Assembly (NCBI RefSeq): GCF_003865135.1
Contig: NZ_BHZC01000001.1
Location: 3,472,001-3,536,000, forward strand
From: Streptomyces chrestomyceticus JCM 4735
Lineage (GTDB): Bacteria; Actinomycetota; Actinomycetes; Streptomycetales; Streptomycetaceae
Reading direction: 5' to 3'
Length of the DNA stretch: 64,000 nt
The position numbers and the translations under genes were made by a program. Below are positions 19,029 through 27,568 of the stretch, piece by piece. Numbering within the stretch: position 1 is the first letter of the stretch; each line of letters opens with the position of its first letter. The notes under the pieces were generated by a model. The model saw only the letters and a list, made by a program, of their open reading frames with translations. It was not told the DNA's origin and made no database searches.

Positions 19029-21284
19029 TCAGTCCAGGCCGTCGAGGCCGGGCGGGCGGTTGTCGTTGCCGCCGCTGCCGCTGCCACTGCCGCCCGACGG
19101 GGTGGCCGGCGGCGTCTCCGGGGGCGACGGCGTCCGGGACGGCGTGTGCGACGGGGTGCGCGACGGCGTCTGGGACGGCGTGTGCGACGGGGTCTGGCTC
19201 GGCGTGTGCGACGGGGTCTGGCTCGGCGTCTGGGACGGCGTGTGCGACGGGGTGTTGGACGGCGGCGGGGCGTTGGTCGGTGCGACTCCGGCGCCGAGGT
19301 CGGTCTCCAGGTCGAACTTGGCCCCGGCGTCGTCACCGATCGCCGCCGCGGTGTAGGCGGCCCAGACCTCGGCCGGGTAGCCGCCGCCGTTGACGCGGCC
19401 GCCGCCTCCGGTGCCCTTGAGGGAGACCTGCTTACCGCCCTTGGTCTCCTCGCCGAACATGCCGACCGCGGTGACCAGCTTCGGCGTGTAGCCGACGAAC
19501 CAGGCCGACTTGTTGTCGTCGGAGGTGCCGGTCTTGCCGGCCGCCTGGTAGTCGGTGCCGCCGATCGCGGACTTGGCCGTACCGTCGTTGACCACGCCGC
19601 GCAGGACGGAGGTGACGGTGTCGGCGGTCCCCCGGGTCAGCACCTGGGAGCCGATCGGGTCGGACAGCTCGACCTCCTGCGCGCCGTGCTGGGCCTTGGC
19701 GACCAGGGCCGGTTCGACCTTCTTGCCGTGGTTGTCGAGCGTGGCGTAGGCGGCGGCCATCTGCAGCGGGCTGGCGCCCATGCTGCCGAGGGTCATCGCG
19801 GGCTGGACGTCCATCCGGCTGCCGTCCATGCCGAGGCTGACCGCGGTCTTCTTGACCGCGTCCAGGCCCACGTCGGCGCCCATCTGCGCGAAGACGGAGT
19901 TGACGGAGTTGTTGGTGGCCTGCTGGACGCTGATCTTGCCGTAGCTGACCTCGTCCTCGTTCGGCGGCGCGAACGGCTTGGTGCTGTTGACCACCGGGCG
20001 GCGGTTGCGGCCGTCGTAGACCGTGTCGGGGGTGATGGGCACCCCGGACTGCGTCTTGGCGTGGTTCTCCAGGGCGGAGGCGAAGATCAGCGGCTTGAAC
20101 GTGGACGCGGGCTGGAAGTCGGCCCGGGTGGCGTTGTTCATGTAGTGCTTGGTGTAGCCCGCGCCGCCGTACATCGCCACGACGTGGCCGGTCGCGGGGT
20201 CGACCGAGACGGCACCGAGCTGGGCGTCCCGGTCCGCCTTGCGGAGGGACGGCTTGAGGTCGTCGGTGAGCTTCGTCTTGACGGCCTTCTCCAGGTCCTG
20301 CTGCTTCTTCTTGTCGATGGCCAGGGTGATGGTCCAGCCGCCGGCCATCAGCTCCTTCTCGTCGACGCCCTTGCGGATCAGCTCGTCGTTGGCGGCGTTG
20401 ATGAAGTAGCCGACCTGGCCGGCCACACCGGGCAGCGGCTTGGGCTTGATGGGCTGCTGGAACGTCTGCTTCTGCCGGTCGGCGGCGTCGAGCCACTTCA
20501 TCTCGACCATGTTGTTCAGCGTGTACGCCCAGCGCTCCTGCACCCGCTTCTTGCCGGCGTCGGAGGCGATGGCCCAGTCGTACTGGCTGGGGGCCTGGAG
20601 CAGGGAGGCCAGGTAGGCGCCCTGACTGACGGTCAGCTTGTCGACGTCCACGCCGTAGTACGCCTGGGCCGCCGCCTGGATGCCGTACGCGCCGCGGCCG
20701 TAGTAGCTGGTGTTCATGTACCCGGCGAGGATCTCGTTTTTGCCGAGCTTGTTGTCCACCTTGAGGGAGATGACGATCTCCTGGAGCTTGCGGCTGACCG
20801 TCTGCTCCTGGCTCAGGTAGTAGTTCTTGACGTACTGCTGGGTGATGGTCGAGCCGCCCTGCTTGCCCTTGCCCCTGAGGGTGTTGAGGACGCCGCGCAG
20901 GGTGCCCTTCAGGTCGACGCCGGAGTCCTGGTAGAAGGTCTTGTTCTCGGCCGCGACGAAGGCGTGCTGGACATGCTCGGGGATCTGGTCGATCTTGACG
21001 GTCTCGCGGTTCACCGCCTTGTCGGCGCCCTTGCGGGCCATGACCGAGCCGTCGGCGTACTTGTAGACGTTGCTCTGACTGGTGGCCTGGAAGTTCCCCT
21101 CGTCGGGGACGTCCACGTACAGGTACAGCCCGAGGAAACCGAGGATGCCCAGCAGGCACACGCCGAGGAAGGCTCCGAGGACCTTCTTCCAGGTGAAGAA
21201 GCGGCGTATGCCGCCCTTCTTGCCCTTCGGCCTCGCCCGGCGCTTACGCCCTTGAGCCGCTCGCCTCGCGTCCGCTCGCCCCAT
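19029..21284 (-). CDS. Class A penicillin-binding protein (transglycosylase/transpeptidase)
   Basis: Bifunctional peptidoglycan synthase of 751 aa. A basic cytoplasmic tail is followed by one membrane anchor (about residues 33-55). The GT51 glycosyltransferase domain has AAENKTFYQDSGVD and QGGSTITQQYVKN. The transpeptidase domain has the STFK nucleophile motif near residue 393, an SVN motif and KTGTSDDNKSAWFVGY. The C-terminus is a repetitive TPSQ/TPSH/TPSR tail then a Gly/Ser tail, outside the catalytic domains and probably wall-spanning. A TTGACA on the minus strand (21347-21352) may be the -35 element. Confidence 0.93.
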   Translation of the reverse strand: MGRADARRAAQGRKRRARPKGKKGGIRRFFTWKKVLGAFLGVCLLGILGFLGLYLYVDVPDEGNFQATSQSNVYKYADGSVMARKGADKAVNRETVKIDQIPEHVQHAFVAAENKTFYQDSGVDLKGTLRGVLNTLRGKGKQGGSTITQQYVKNYYLSQEQTVSRKLQEIVISLKVDNKLGKNEILAGYMNTSYYGRGAYGIQAAAQAYYGVDVDKLTVSQGAYLASLLQAPSQYDWAIASDAGKKRVQERWAYTLNNMVEMKWLDAADRQKQTFQQPIKPKPLPGVAGQVGYFINAANDELIRKGVDEKELMAGGWTITLAIDKKKQQDLEKAVKTKLTDDLKPSLRKADRDAQLGAVSVDPATGHVVAMYGGAGYTKHYMNNATRADFQPASTFKPLIFASALENHAKTQSGVPITPDTVYDGRNRRPVVNSTKPFAPPNEDEVSYGKISVQQATNNSVNSVFAQMGADVGLDAVKKTAVSLGMDGSRMDVQPAMTLGSMGASPLQMAAAYATLDNHGKKVEPALVAKAQHGAQEVELSDPIGSQVLTRGTADTVTSVLRGVVNDGTAKSAIGGTDYQAAGKTGTSDDNKSAWFVGYTPKLVTAVGMFGEETKGGKQVSLKGTGGGGRVNGGGYPAEVWAAYTAAAIGDDAGAKFDLETDLGAGVAPTNAPPPSNTPSHTPSQTPSQTPSHTPSQTPSHTPSQTPSRTPSHTPSRTPSPPETPPATPSGGSGSGSGGNDNRPPGLDGLD
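19129..19264 (-). repeat. 12-bp repeats encoding a TPSX tail
   Basis: About ten consecutive 12-bp units encode four-residue repeats TPS(Q/H/R) near the PBP C-terminus. The units are nearly identical in DNA sequence, so length variation by slippage is likely. Confidence 0.85.
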
Positions 21285-21452
21285 CGCTCCCGCAACTCCA
21301 GTCGTTCCGCCCCCAATAACTCAGCTCACGAAGCTAACACCGCATCTGTCAACAAATGCTCATCGATCAAGGCTTTTCCCGACGTGACAAAGAGCACCCG
21401 GGACTGGGGGAACCGTCCCGTAAGGATGCCGTACCGGAGTGAGATCTTTCTT

Positions 21453-21468
21453 AAAGTGCTATCACTTT
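21453..21468 (+). promoter_or_regulatory. Palindromic operator candidate upstream of the SPFH operon
   Basis: AAAGTG-CTAT-CACTTT, a 6-bp inverted repeat with a 4-bp spacer in an AT-rich patch, lies 108 bp before the SPFH gene. The operon's second gene encodes a ribbon-helix-helix-like protein, a class that binds such short palindromes. Confidence 0.5.
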
Positions 21469-21576
21469 GCTAGTCTGGCGACAGCACAGTCGGTCCGTAC
21501 GGTTCCGGCTGCCGCACCGACCGCGCGGCAGCCCGGCCCGGACCGCGAGGAATGTCACGAGAAACGGGGAGACGAC

Positions 21577-22554
21577 ATGTCCGACCAGACACCGCCCGGC
21601 GGCAACGACGGGACGGCCGGCGGCGCGCAGCTCACGGCCGACGCGCCGGAGATGCCCCGCCCGCAGGTCCGCGAGACGGTGGCGCACAGCATCCCGGGCG
21701 GCCTGGGCCTGCTGCTCACCGTCCTCGGCGTGTTCGCCGGGCTCGGCATGATCATCGGCGGTGGCGTGCTGGCCGCGGGCGGCAACAAGGCGGCGGGCGT
21801 GCCGCTGATCATCGTCGGCGTCCTGCTGCTGGTGGGCTCGCTCTTCTGCATGACGGGCGTGAAGATGGTCGCCCCCGGCGAGGCCCGGGTCATCCAGCTC
21901 TTCGGCCGCTACGTCGGCACCATCCGCGAGGACGGCCTGCGCTGGGTGAACCCGCTGACCGCCGACCGCAAGATCTCCACCCGGGTCCGCAACCACGAGA
22001 CCGCGGTCCTGAAGGTCAACGACGCGTACGGCAACCCGATCGAGCTGGCCTCCATCGTCGTGTGGCAGGTCGAGGACACCGCGCAGGCGCTGTTCGAGGT
22101 CGACGACTTCCTGGAGTTCGTCGCCACCCAGACCGAGGCCGCGGTACGGCACATCGCCATCGAGTACCCGTACGACGCGCACGACGAGGACGCGCTGTCG
22201 CTGCGCGGCAACGCCGAGGAGATCACCGAGAAGCTGGCCGTCGAACTGACCGCCCGGGTGCAGGCCGCGGGCGTACGGATCATCGAGTCCCGCTTCAGCC
22301 ACCTCGCGTACGCGCCGGAGATCGCCTCGGCGATGCTCCAGCGGCAGCAGGCCGGCGCGGTCGTGGCGGCCCGCCAGCAGATCGTCGAGGGCGCGGTCGG
22401 CATGGTCGAGATGGCGCTGGCCCGCATCAGCGAGCAGGACATCGTGGAACTGGACGAGGAGCGCAAGGCGGCCATGGTCAGCAACCTGATGGTGGTGCTG
22501 TGCGGCGACCGGGCCGCCCAGCCCGTACTGAACACCGGGTCCCTGTACCAGTGA
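21577..22554 (+). CDS. SPFH-domain (slipin/flotillin-like) membrane protein
   Basis: Protein of 325 aa in the stomatin/prohibitin/flotillin superfamily. Two adjacent membrane segments (about residues 45-100, [20 protein letters not shown] and [15 protein letters not shown]) precede an SPFH domain with [22 protein letters not shown] and [15 protein letters not shown] helical region with [24 protein letters not shown] follows, which I recall as typical of a distinct SPFH subgroup. Probably scaffolds membrane microdomains. ATG with GGGGA upstream. Its TGA overlaps the GTG of the next gene, so the two are co-translated. Confidence 0.82.
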   Translation: MSDQTPPGGNDGTAGGAQLTADAPEMPRPQVRETVAHSIPGGLGLLLTVLGVFAGLGMIIGGGVLAAGGNKAAGVPLIIVGVLLLVGSLFCMTGVKMVAPGEARVIQLFGRYVGTIREDGLRWVNPLTADRKISTRVRNHETAVLKVNDAYGNPIELASIVVWQVEDTAQALFEVDDFLEFVATQTEAAVRHIAIEYPYDAHDEDALSLRGNAEEITEKLAVELTARVQAAGVRIIESRFSHLAYAPEIASAMLQRQQAGAVVAARQQIVEGAVGMVEMALARISEQDIVELDEERKAAMVSNLMVVLCGDRAAQPVLNTGSLYQ

Positions 22555-22877
22555 GCGAGGGCGGCTCCCAGGACGCTTCCGGGGCCGCCGGACCCGCGGG
22601 CGGTGACGAGGCGCCGAAGCGGCGGGCGCAGCGGCGCAAGCAGATGCTGCTGCGGCTCGACCCGCTGGTCCACGACGCGCTCGCCCGCTGGGCCGACGAC
22701 GAGCTGCGCAGCGCCAACGCCCAGGTGGAGTTCCTGCTGCGGAAGGCCCTGGCGGACGCGGGGCGGCTGCCGAAGGGGGCGGGCGGACTGCCGCGCCGGG
22801 GGCGGCCGCCGAAGACGGCCGGGCCGCGGGACACGGCGGGCGGCGGGGAACCGGAGCCGCCGGGTCCGGAGGGATGA
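22551..22877 (+). CDS. Ribbon-helix-helix (Arc-like) protein
   Basis: Small basic protein of 108 aa starting with GTG overlapping the SPFH stop codon (GTGA). The central part [18 protein letters not shown] then [16 protein letters not shown] matches the beta-strand plus two-helix pattern of Arc/MetJ-type DNA-binding proteins. Both tails are Pro/Gly-rich and probably flexible. Likely a DNA-binding partner or autoregulator of the operon, but no target is proven. Confidence 0.7.
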   Translation: MSEGGSQDASGAAGPAGGDEAPKRRAQRRKQMLLRLDPLVHDALARWADDELRSANAQVEFLLRKALADAGRLPKGAGGLPRRGRPPKTAGPRDTAGGGEPEPPGPEG

Positions 22878-22940
22878 GAACGAGGGGTGCCGGAGGTCCG
22901 GTCCGTACGCGGGCCGGGCCTCCGGCTGCTCACGGAGTCG

Positions 22941-22961
22941 GTATACACCACAGGTATACAC
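22941..22961 (+). promoter_or_regulatory. Double GTATACAC motif before the first ABC unit
   Basis: Two copies of GTATACAC, 13 bp apart, precede the ABC ATPase gene by 130 bp and sit just upstream of a possible -10 (TAGAGT). The same GTATACACCAC string is found before padR, so it is a likely PadR operator. Confidence 0.55.
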
Positions 22962-23093
22962 GCCATGTAGAGTGACGTGCACGTCCTGACGGGAGCGCTC
23001 CGGGAGCCGTACACGGCACCCACCCACTCCCCCGGCGGAGCCCCGGCCCCGCCGCCCGGACCGTCCCCTGTCCGCACTTCCGGAGGCCCTCGT

Positions 23094-23780
23094 ATGACCC
23101 CGGCCGGTTCCCTGCTCAAGGCCAGCGCGCTGTACAAGGCGTACGGCTCGACCAACGCGCTCGACGGCGCCGATTTCTCCATCCACCCCGGCGAGGTCGT
23201 CGCCGTCATGGGCCCCTCCGGCTCCGGCAAGTCGACCCTGCTGCACTGCCTGGCCGGGATCGTCCGCCCCGACTCCGGCAGCGTCATGTACGGCTCGCGC
23301 GACCTGACGCAGATGAGCGACGCCCAGCGCAGCGCCCTGCGCCGCGCCGACTTCGGCTTCGTCTTCCAGTTCGGCCAGCTCGTCCCCGAACTGACCTGCC
23401 TGGAGAACGTCGCCCTCCCGCTGCGCCTGAACGGCGTCAAGCGCAAGGAGGCCGAACAGCGCTCCCAGGAGTGGCTGGAGCGCCTGGAGGTCGGCGCGGT
23501 GGCGGCCAAGCGGCCCGGCGAGGTCTCCGGCGGCCAGGGCCAGCGTGTGGCGGTCGCCCGCGCGCTCGCCGCCCGGCCGCGCGTGATCTTCGCGGACGAA
23601 CCGACCGGCGCCCTCGACTCCCTCAACGGCGAACGCGTGATGACGCTGCTGACCGAGGCGGCCCGGGACACCAACGCCGCCGTCGTCCTGGTCACCCACG
23701 AGGCCCGGGTCGCCGCCTACTCCGACCGCGAGATCGTCGTCCGCGACGGCCAGGCCCGGGAAATGGCGGGCACCGTATGA
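23094..23780 (+). CDS. ABC transporter ATP-binding protein (MacB/LolD type)
   Basis: ATPase subunit of 228 aa for an FtsX-type exporter. Walker A is GPSGSGKST (about residues 40-48), the Q-loop region FQFGQLVPELT, the signature SGGQGQRVAVARAL, Walker B VIFADEPTGALD and the switch histidine LVTHEARV. GGAGG lies 7 nt before the ATG. It overlaps the permease gene by 4 bp (ATGA). Long patches are identical at DNA level with the second ATPase at 26.8 kb. Confidence 0.93.
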   Translation: MTPAGSLLKASALYKAYGSTNALDGADFSIHPGEVVAVMGPSGSGKSTLLHCLAGIVRPDSGSVMYGSRDLTQMSDAQRSALRRADFGFVFQFGQLVPELTCLENVALPLRLNGVKRKEAEQRSQEWLERLEVGAVAAKRPGEVSGGQGQRVAVARALAARPRVIFADEPTGALDSLNGERVMTLLTEAARDTNAAVVLVTHEARVAAYSDREIVVRDGQAREMAGTV

Positions 23781-26194
23781 CCGCCGTGGACCAGCGCCCC
23801 GGCCCCACCGGCCACGCCGAGGCTCCGCACAAGGCCCCGGCCGGCCTCGCCGTCTGGGTGCGCGACCTCCTGATGGGCATGCGCTTCGCCATCGGCAGCG
23901 GCCGCGAGGGCTGGACCCGTACGCTGCTGACCGCCGTCGGCGTCGGCCTGGGTGTGGCCCTGCTGCTGGGCGCCTCCTCCGTACCGAGCCTGCTGGGCCA
24001 CCGTTCCGAGCGCAGCAACGCGCGGAACATCGAGATCGAGGAGCAGACGCCGAAGCCGTCCGACAGCTCCTTCCTCGTCCACCGCGTGGGCTCCCAGTTC
24101 CGCGGTGAAAGCGTGGACGGCGTCCTGCTGCGCCCGGACGGCAGCCACCCCACGCTGCCGCCCGGCGTGGACAAGATGCCCGGTCCGGGCGAGGCGGTCG
24201 TCTCCCCCTCGCTGAAGAAGCTGCTGGACTCCCCGGACGGCAAGCTGCTGCACGACCGGCTCCCGTACCGCGTGGTCGGCACCATCGGCCAAGCAGGGCT
24301 GATCGGCCCCGCCGAGCACTACTACTACGCGGGCAGCGACCAGCTCTCCCTGAAGGACAGCGGCACCAACCGCGTCTCCAAGTACGGGTGGAAGATCCCG
24401 ACCCCCGGCATGGACCCCGTCCTGATGGTCCTGATCCTGATCGGCTGCGTCGTCCTGCTGATGCCGGTGGCCATCTTCATCGCCACCGCCGTCCGCTTCG
24501 GCGGCGAGCGCCGCGACCGGCGGCTGGCCGCGCTGCGCCTGGTGGGCGCGGACAACCACATGGCTCGCCGGATCGCCGCCGGGGAGGCCCTGCTCGGCTC
24601 GCTGTTCGGGCTGGTCGTCGGCGCCGGGCTGTTCCTGTTCGGCCGGCAGTTCATCGGCGCGGTCGACATCAGCAGCCTCAACGCCTTCCCCACCGACCTG
24701 TCACCGGTGCCCGCGCTGGCCGTCCTGATCCTGCTGGCCGTACCGGCGTCGGCGGTCGTCGTCACGCTCCTGGCGCTGCGCGGCATCGCCATCGAGCCGC
24801 TGGGCGTCGTCCGCAGCGCGGTGCCGCGCCGCCGGCGCCTGTGGTGGCGGCTGCCGATCCCGGTCGTCGGGCTGGTGCTGCTGGCGATGTTCGGGACGGT
24901 CGACAAGAAGTCGGGATCCGTCAATACGTACGCGATCGCCGGCGGCGCGGCGCTGACGCTGCTGGGCCTGACCATGCTGCTGCCGTGGCTGGTGGAGGCG
25001 GTCGTGGCGCGCTTCAAGGGCGGCCCGGTCCCCTGGCAGCTAGCTGCCCGCCGGCTCCAACTGAGCAGCAGCAGCGCGGCCCGCGCGGTCAGCGGCATCA
25101 CGGTCGCCGTGGCCGGTGCCATCGCCCTGCAGATGCTCTTCTTCGCGGTCGGGGAAGACTTCACCAAGGCCACCGGGCAGGACACCTCCCGTGCGCAGAT
25201 GCAGGTCATGCTGCCCGCACGGGACGGCGCCACGACGCGGAAGATGATCGACGAGTTCGAGCACACCCAGGGCGTCAGCGGCGTCATCGCGACCATCGGG
25301 GCGCGGGTCTCCTCCCCCGGCCCGGAGCGCGGGGAGGGCGGCTATCCGCTGAACACCTCGGTCACGGTCGGCACCTGCGAGACGCTGCAGGAGCTCAGCC
25401 GGCCCGGCCCGTGCAAGGACGGTGACGTCTTCGAGATCAAGGGCAGCGGCCCCGACGCGTTCGTGGACGAGGACCTGCCCAAGATCGTCCGTCCCGGTGC
25501 CCAGGTGCTGCTCAACGGCTTCGACGACGACGGCAAGATGGTGGGCCCGCCCCGCCGGTGGACCCTCCCCCGGACGATCCGCCCCGTCCAGGGCCGGCCC
25601 GACCCGGCCGGCGAGCACGCCACCGGCCTGTACGCCACCATGGGCGCGGTCGACATCAAGAAGCTGGACGACCCCACGGCCAGGGCCATGGTGCGGCTGG
25701 ACCCGTCCGTCCCGGACGCGGCCGAGCACGCCCGGAACACCGCGGCCCGTTTCGACGTGACGGCCAACGTCTTCCAGCTCATGGACACCGCCGACGACCG
25801 GCGCTTCGTCAGCGTGCGCAACGGGCTGCTGATCGCGTCCGTCGCCACCATGACGCTGATCGCCGCCAGCATGCTGGTCACCACCCTGGAGCAGTTGCGC
25901 GAACGCCGCCGCCTGCTGTCGGTCCTGGTGGCCTTCGGCACCCGGCGCGGCACCCTCGCCTGGTCCGTGCTGTGGCAGACCGCCGTCCCGATGACCCTCG
26001 GCCTGGCGCTCGCGGTGGCCGGCGGCCTCGGGCTCGGCCGGGTGCTGCTGGGCCTGGCGGACAAGACCGGTGTCGCGTGGTCGGTGGTCTGGCCACTGCC
26101 CCTGTTCGGCGCCGCTCTGATCCTGCTCGTGACGCTGCTCAGCATGCCGCCGCTGTGGCGCATGATGCGTGCGGACGGGCTGCGTACGGAGTGA
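23777..26194 (+). CDS. FtsX-like ABC permease, first unit
   Basis: Permease of 805 aa with two FtsX-type membrane blocks. It opens with a cytoplasmic lead and a membrane segment (LTAVGVGLGVALLLG), a large extracytoplasmic loop, three to four membrane helices with AALRLVGADNHMARRIAAGE, a second loop, and a C-terminal block with LLSVLVAFGTRRGTLAWSVLWQTAVP. The architecture is that of exporters of peptides, antibiotics or lipids. It is co-translated with the ATPase through an ATGA overlap. Two paralogues lie 1.4 kb downstream. Confidence 0.88.
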   Translation: MTAVDQRPGPTGHAEAPHKAPAGLAVWVRDLLMGMRFAIGSGREGWTRTLLTAVGVGLGVALLLGASSVPSLLGHRSERSNARNIEIEEQTPKPSDSSFLVHRVGSQFRGESVDGVLLRPDGSHPTLPPGVDKMPGPGEAVVSPSLKKLLDSPDGKLLHDRLPYRVVGTIGQAGLIGPAEHYYYAGSDQLSLKDSGTNRVSKYGWKIPTPGMDPVLMVLILIGCVVLLMPVAIFIATAVRFGGERRDRRLAALRLVGADNHMARRIAAGEALLGSLFGLVVGAGLFLFGRQFIGAVDISSLNAFPTDLSPVPALAVLILLAVPASAVVVTLLALRGIAIEPLGVVRSAVPRRRRLWWRLPIPVVGLVLLAMFGTVDKKSGSVNTYAIAGGAALTLLGLTMLLPWLVEAVVARFKGGPVPWQLAARRLQLSSSSAARAVSGITVAVAGAIALQMLFFAVGEDFTKATGQDTSRAQMQVMLPARDGATTRKMIDEFEHTQGVSGVIATIGARVSSPGPERGEGGYPLNTSVTVGTCETLQELSRPGPCKDGDVFEIKGSGPDAFVDEDLPKIVRPGAQVLLNGFDDDGKMVGPPRRWTLPRTIRPVQGRPDPAGEHATGLYATMGAVDIKKLDDPTARAMVRLDPSVPDAAEHARNTAARFDVTANVFQLMDTADDRRFVSVRNGLLIASVATMTLIAASMLVTTLEQLRERRRLLSVLVAFGTRRGTLAWSVLWQTAVPMTLGLALAVAGGLGLGRVLLGLADKTGVAWSVVWPLPLFGAALILLVTLLSMPPLWRMMRADGLRTE

Positions 26195-26262
26195 TCCGGC
26201 ACCGCCGGTGTCCCGGGGTCCGCGCGACGGGCCCCGGGCTCCGGCGGCGCTATGCACGACGC

Positions 26263-26273
26263 GTATACACCAC
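26263..26273 (+). promoter_or_regulatory. GTATACACCAC motif before padR
   Basis: GTATACACCAC, 30 bp upstream of the PadR gene, repeats exactly the first 11 bases of the motif before the first ABC unit. This suggests autoregulation. Confidence 0.5.
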
Positions 26274-26302
26274 GGCTGTAGCGACGAAGTAAGGTGGTCG
26301 GC

Positions 26303-26827
26303 ATGTCAATCGGTCATACGCTTCTGGGCCTCCTGGAGTCCGGGCCCCGCCATGGCTACGACCTGAAGCGGGCGTTCGACGAGCACTTCGGCCACGACCG
26401 CCCGCTGCACTACGGGCAGGTCTACTCGACCATGTCCCGCCTGCTGAAGAACGGCCTCGTCGAGGTCGACGGCGTCGAGGCGGGCGCGGGCCCGGAGCGC
26501 AAGCGCTACGCCATCACGGACGCCGGCGTCACCGACGTCGCCCAGTGGCTGGCCCGCCCCGAGAAGCCCGAACCGTACCTCCAGTCCACGCTCTACACGA
26601 AGGTGGTGCTGGCCCTGCTCACCGAGCGGGACGCCGCCGAGCTGCTCGACACCCAGCGCACCGAGCACCTGCGCCTGATGCGCGGCCTGACCGAGCGCAA
26701 GCGCAAGGGAGACCTCGCCGACCAGCTCATCTGCGACCACGCCCTGTTCCACCTGGAGGCTGACCTGCGCTGGCTGGAGCTGACGGCCGCCCGTCTGGAC
26801 AAGCTGGCCGCGGTGATCGCCCGGTGA
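26303..26827 (+). CDS. PadR-family transcriptional regulator
   Basis: Regulator of 174 aa with an N-terminal winged helix. Family motifs are LLGLLESGPRHGYDLKRAFDEHF and VYSTMSRLLKNGLVEVDGVE, plus RKRYAITDAG in the wing; a C-terminal helical dimerisation domain follows. The ATG at 26303 has AAGGTGG upstream. It sits between two exporter units and overlaps the second ATPase gene by 4 bp. By family precedent it represses these exporters until an inducer, often a drug, binds. Confidence 0.9.
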   Translation: MSIGHTLLGLLESGPRHGYDLKRAFDEHFGHDRPLHYGQVYSTMSRLLKNGLVEVDGVEAGAGPERKRYAITDAGVTDVAQWLARPEKPEPYLQSTLYTKVVLALLTERDAAELLDTQRTEHLRLMRGLTERKRKGDLADQLICDHALFHLEADLRWLELTAARLDKLAAVIAR

Positions 26828-27513
26828 CGCCCGCGGGTTCGCTGCTGGCCGCCGAGGCCCTGCACAAGTCGTTCGGGCAGACCCAAGCGCTGGACGGGGT
26901 GGACTTCTCCATCCACCCCGGCGAGGTCGTCGCCGTCATGGGCCCCTCCGGCTCCGGCAAGTCGACCCTGCTGCACTGCCTGGCGGGCATCGTCCTGCCG
27001 GACTCCGGCAGTGTCCGCTACGGCGACCACGAGGTGACGGTGATGAACGACGCGCAGCGCAGCGCCCTGCGCCGCGCCGACTTCGGCTTCGTCTTCCAGT
27101 TCGGCCAGCTCGTCCCCGAACTGACCTGCCTGGAGAACGTCGCCCTCCCGCTGCGCCTGAACGGCGTCAAGCGCAAGGAGGCCGAGCGGCACGCCCGCGA
27201 GTGGCTGGAGCGGCTGGAGGTCGAGGACTCCGGGGGCAAGCGGCCCGGCGAGGTCTCCGGCGGCCAGGGCCAGCGCGTCGCGGTGGCCCGCGCGCTCGCC
27301 GCGCGCCCCCGCGTGATCTTCGCGGACGAGCCCACCGGCGCCCTCGACTCCCTCAACGGCGAACGCGTGATGACGCTGCTCACCGACGCCGCCCGGGACA
27401 CCAACGCCGCCGTCGTCCTGGTCACCCACGAGGCCCGGGTCGCCGCCTACTCCGACCGCGAGATCGTCGTCCGCGACGGCAAGGTGAAGGACATGCTGGC
27501 GGGCCTGCGGTGA
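26824..27513 (+). CDS. ABC transporter ATP-binding protein, second unit
   Basis: Paralogue of the ATPase at 23.1 kb, 229 aa, with the same Walker A, signature (SGGQGQRVAVARAL) and Walker B (FADEPTGALD) motifs. The GTG start overlaps the padR stop codon, so regulator and ATPase are co-translated. A central 131-bp block and other long patches are identical to the first copy, while the flanks differ. It probably energises the two permeases that follow, since neither has an ATPase of its own. Confidence 0.92.
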   Translation: MTPAGSLLAAEALHKSFGQTQALDGVDFSIHPGEVVAVMGPSGSGKSTLLHCLAGIVLPDSGSVRYGDHEVTVMNDAQRSALRRADFGFVFQFGQLVPELTCLENVALPLRLNGVKRKEAERHAREWLERLEVEDSGGKRPGEVSGGQGQRVAVARALAARPRVIFADEPTGALDSLNGERVMTLLTDAARDTNAAVVLVTHEARVAAYSDREIVVRDGKVKDMLAGLR

Positions 27514-27568
27514 GTCCGCCCGTCACACCCCGTCCGGGCAGGACCGCTGCCCCGATCGGCTCCGCCGG

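Noticed and set aside
22941..26273. GTATAC motifs as an attachment site of an integrated element
   Set aside because: No integrase or tRNA is nearby, and the motif occurs at promoter positions that fit an operator.
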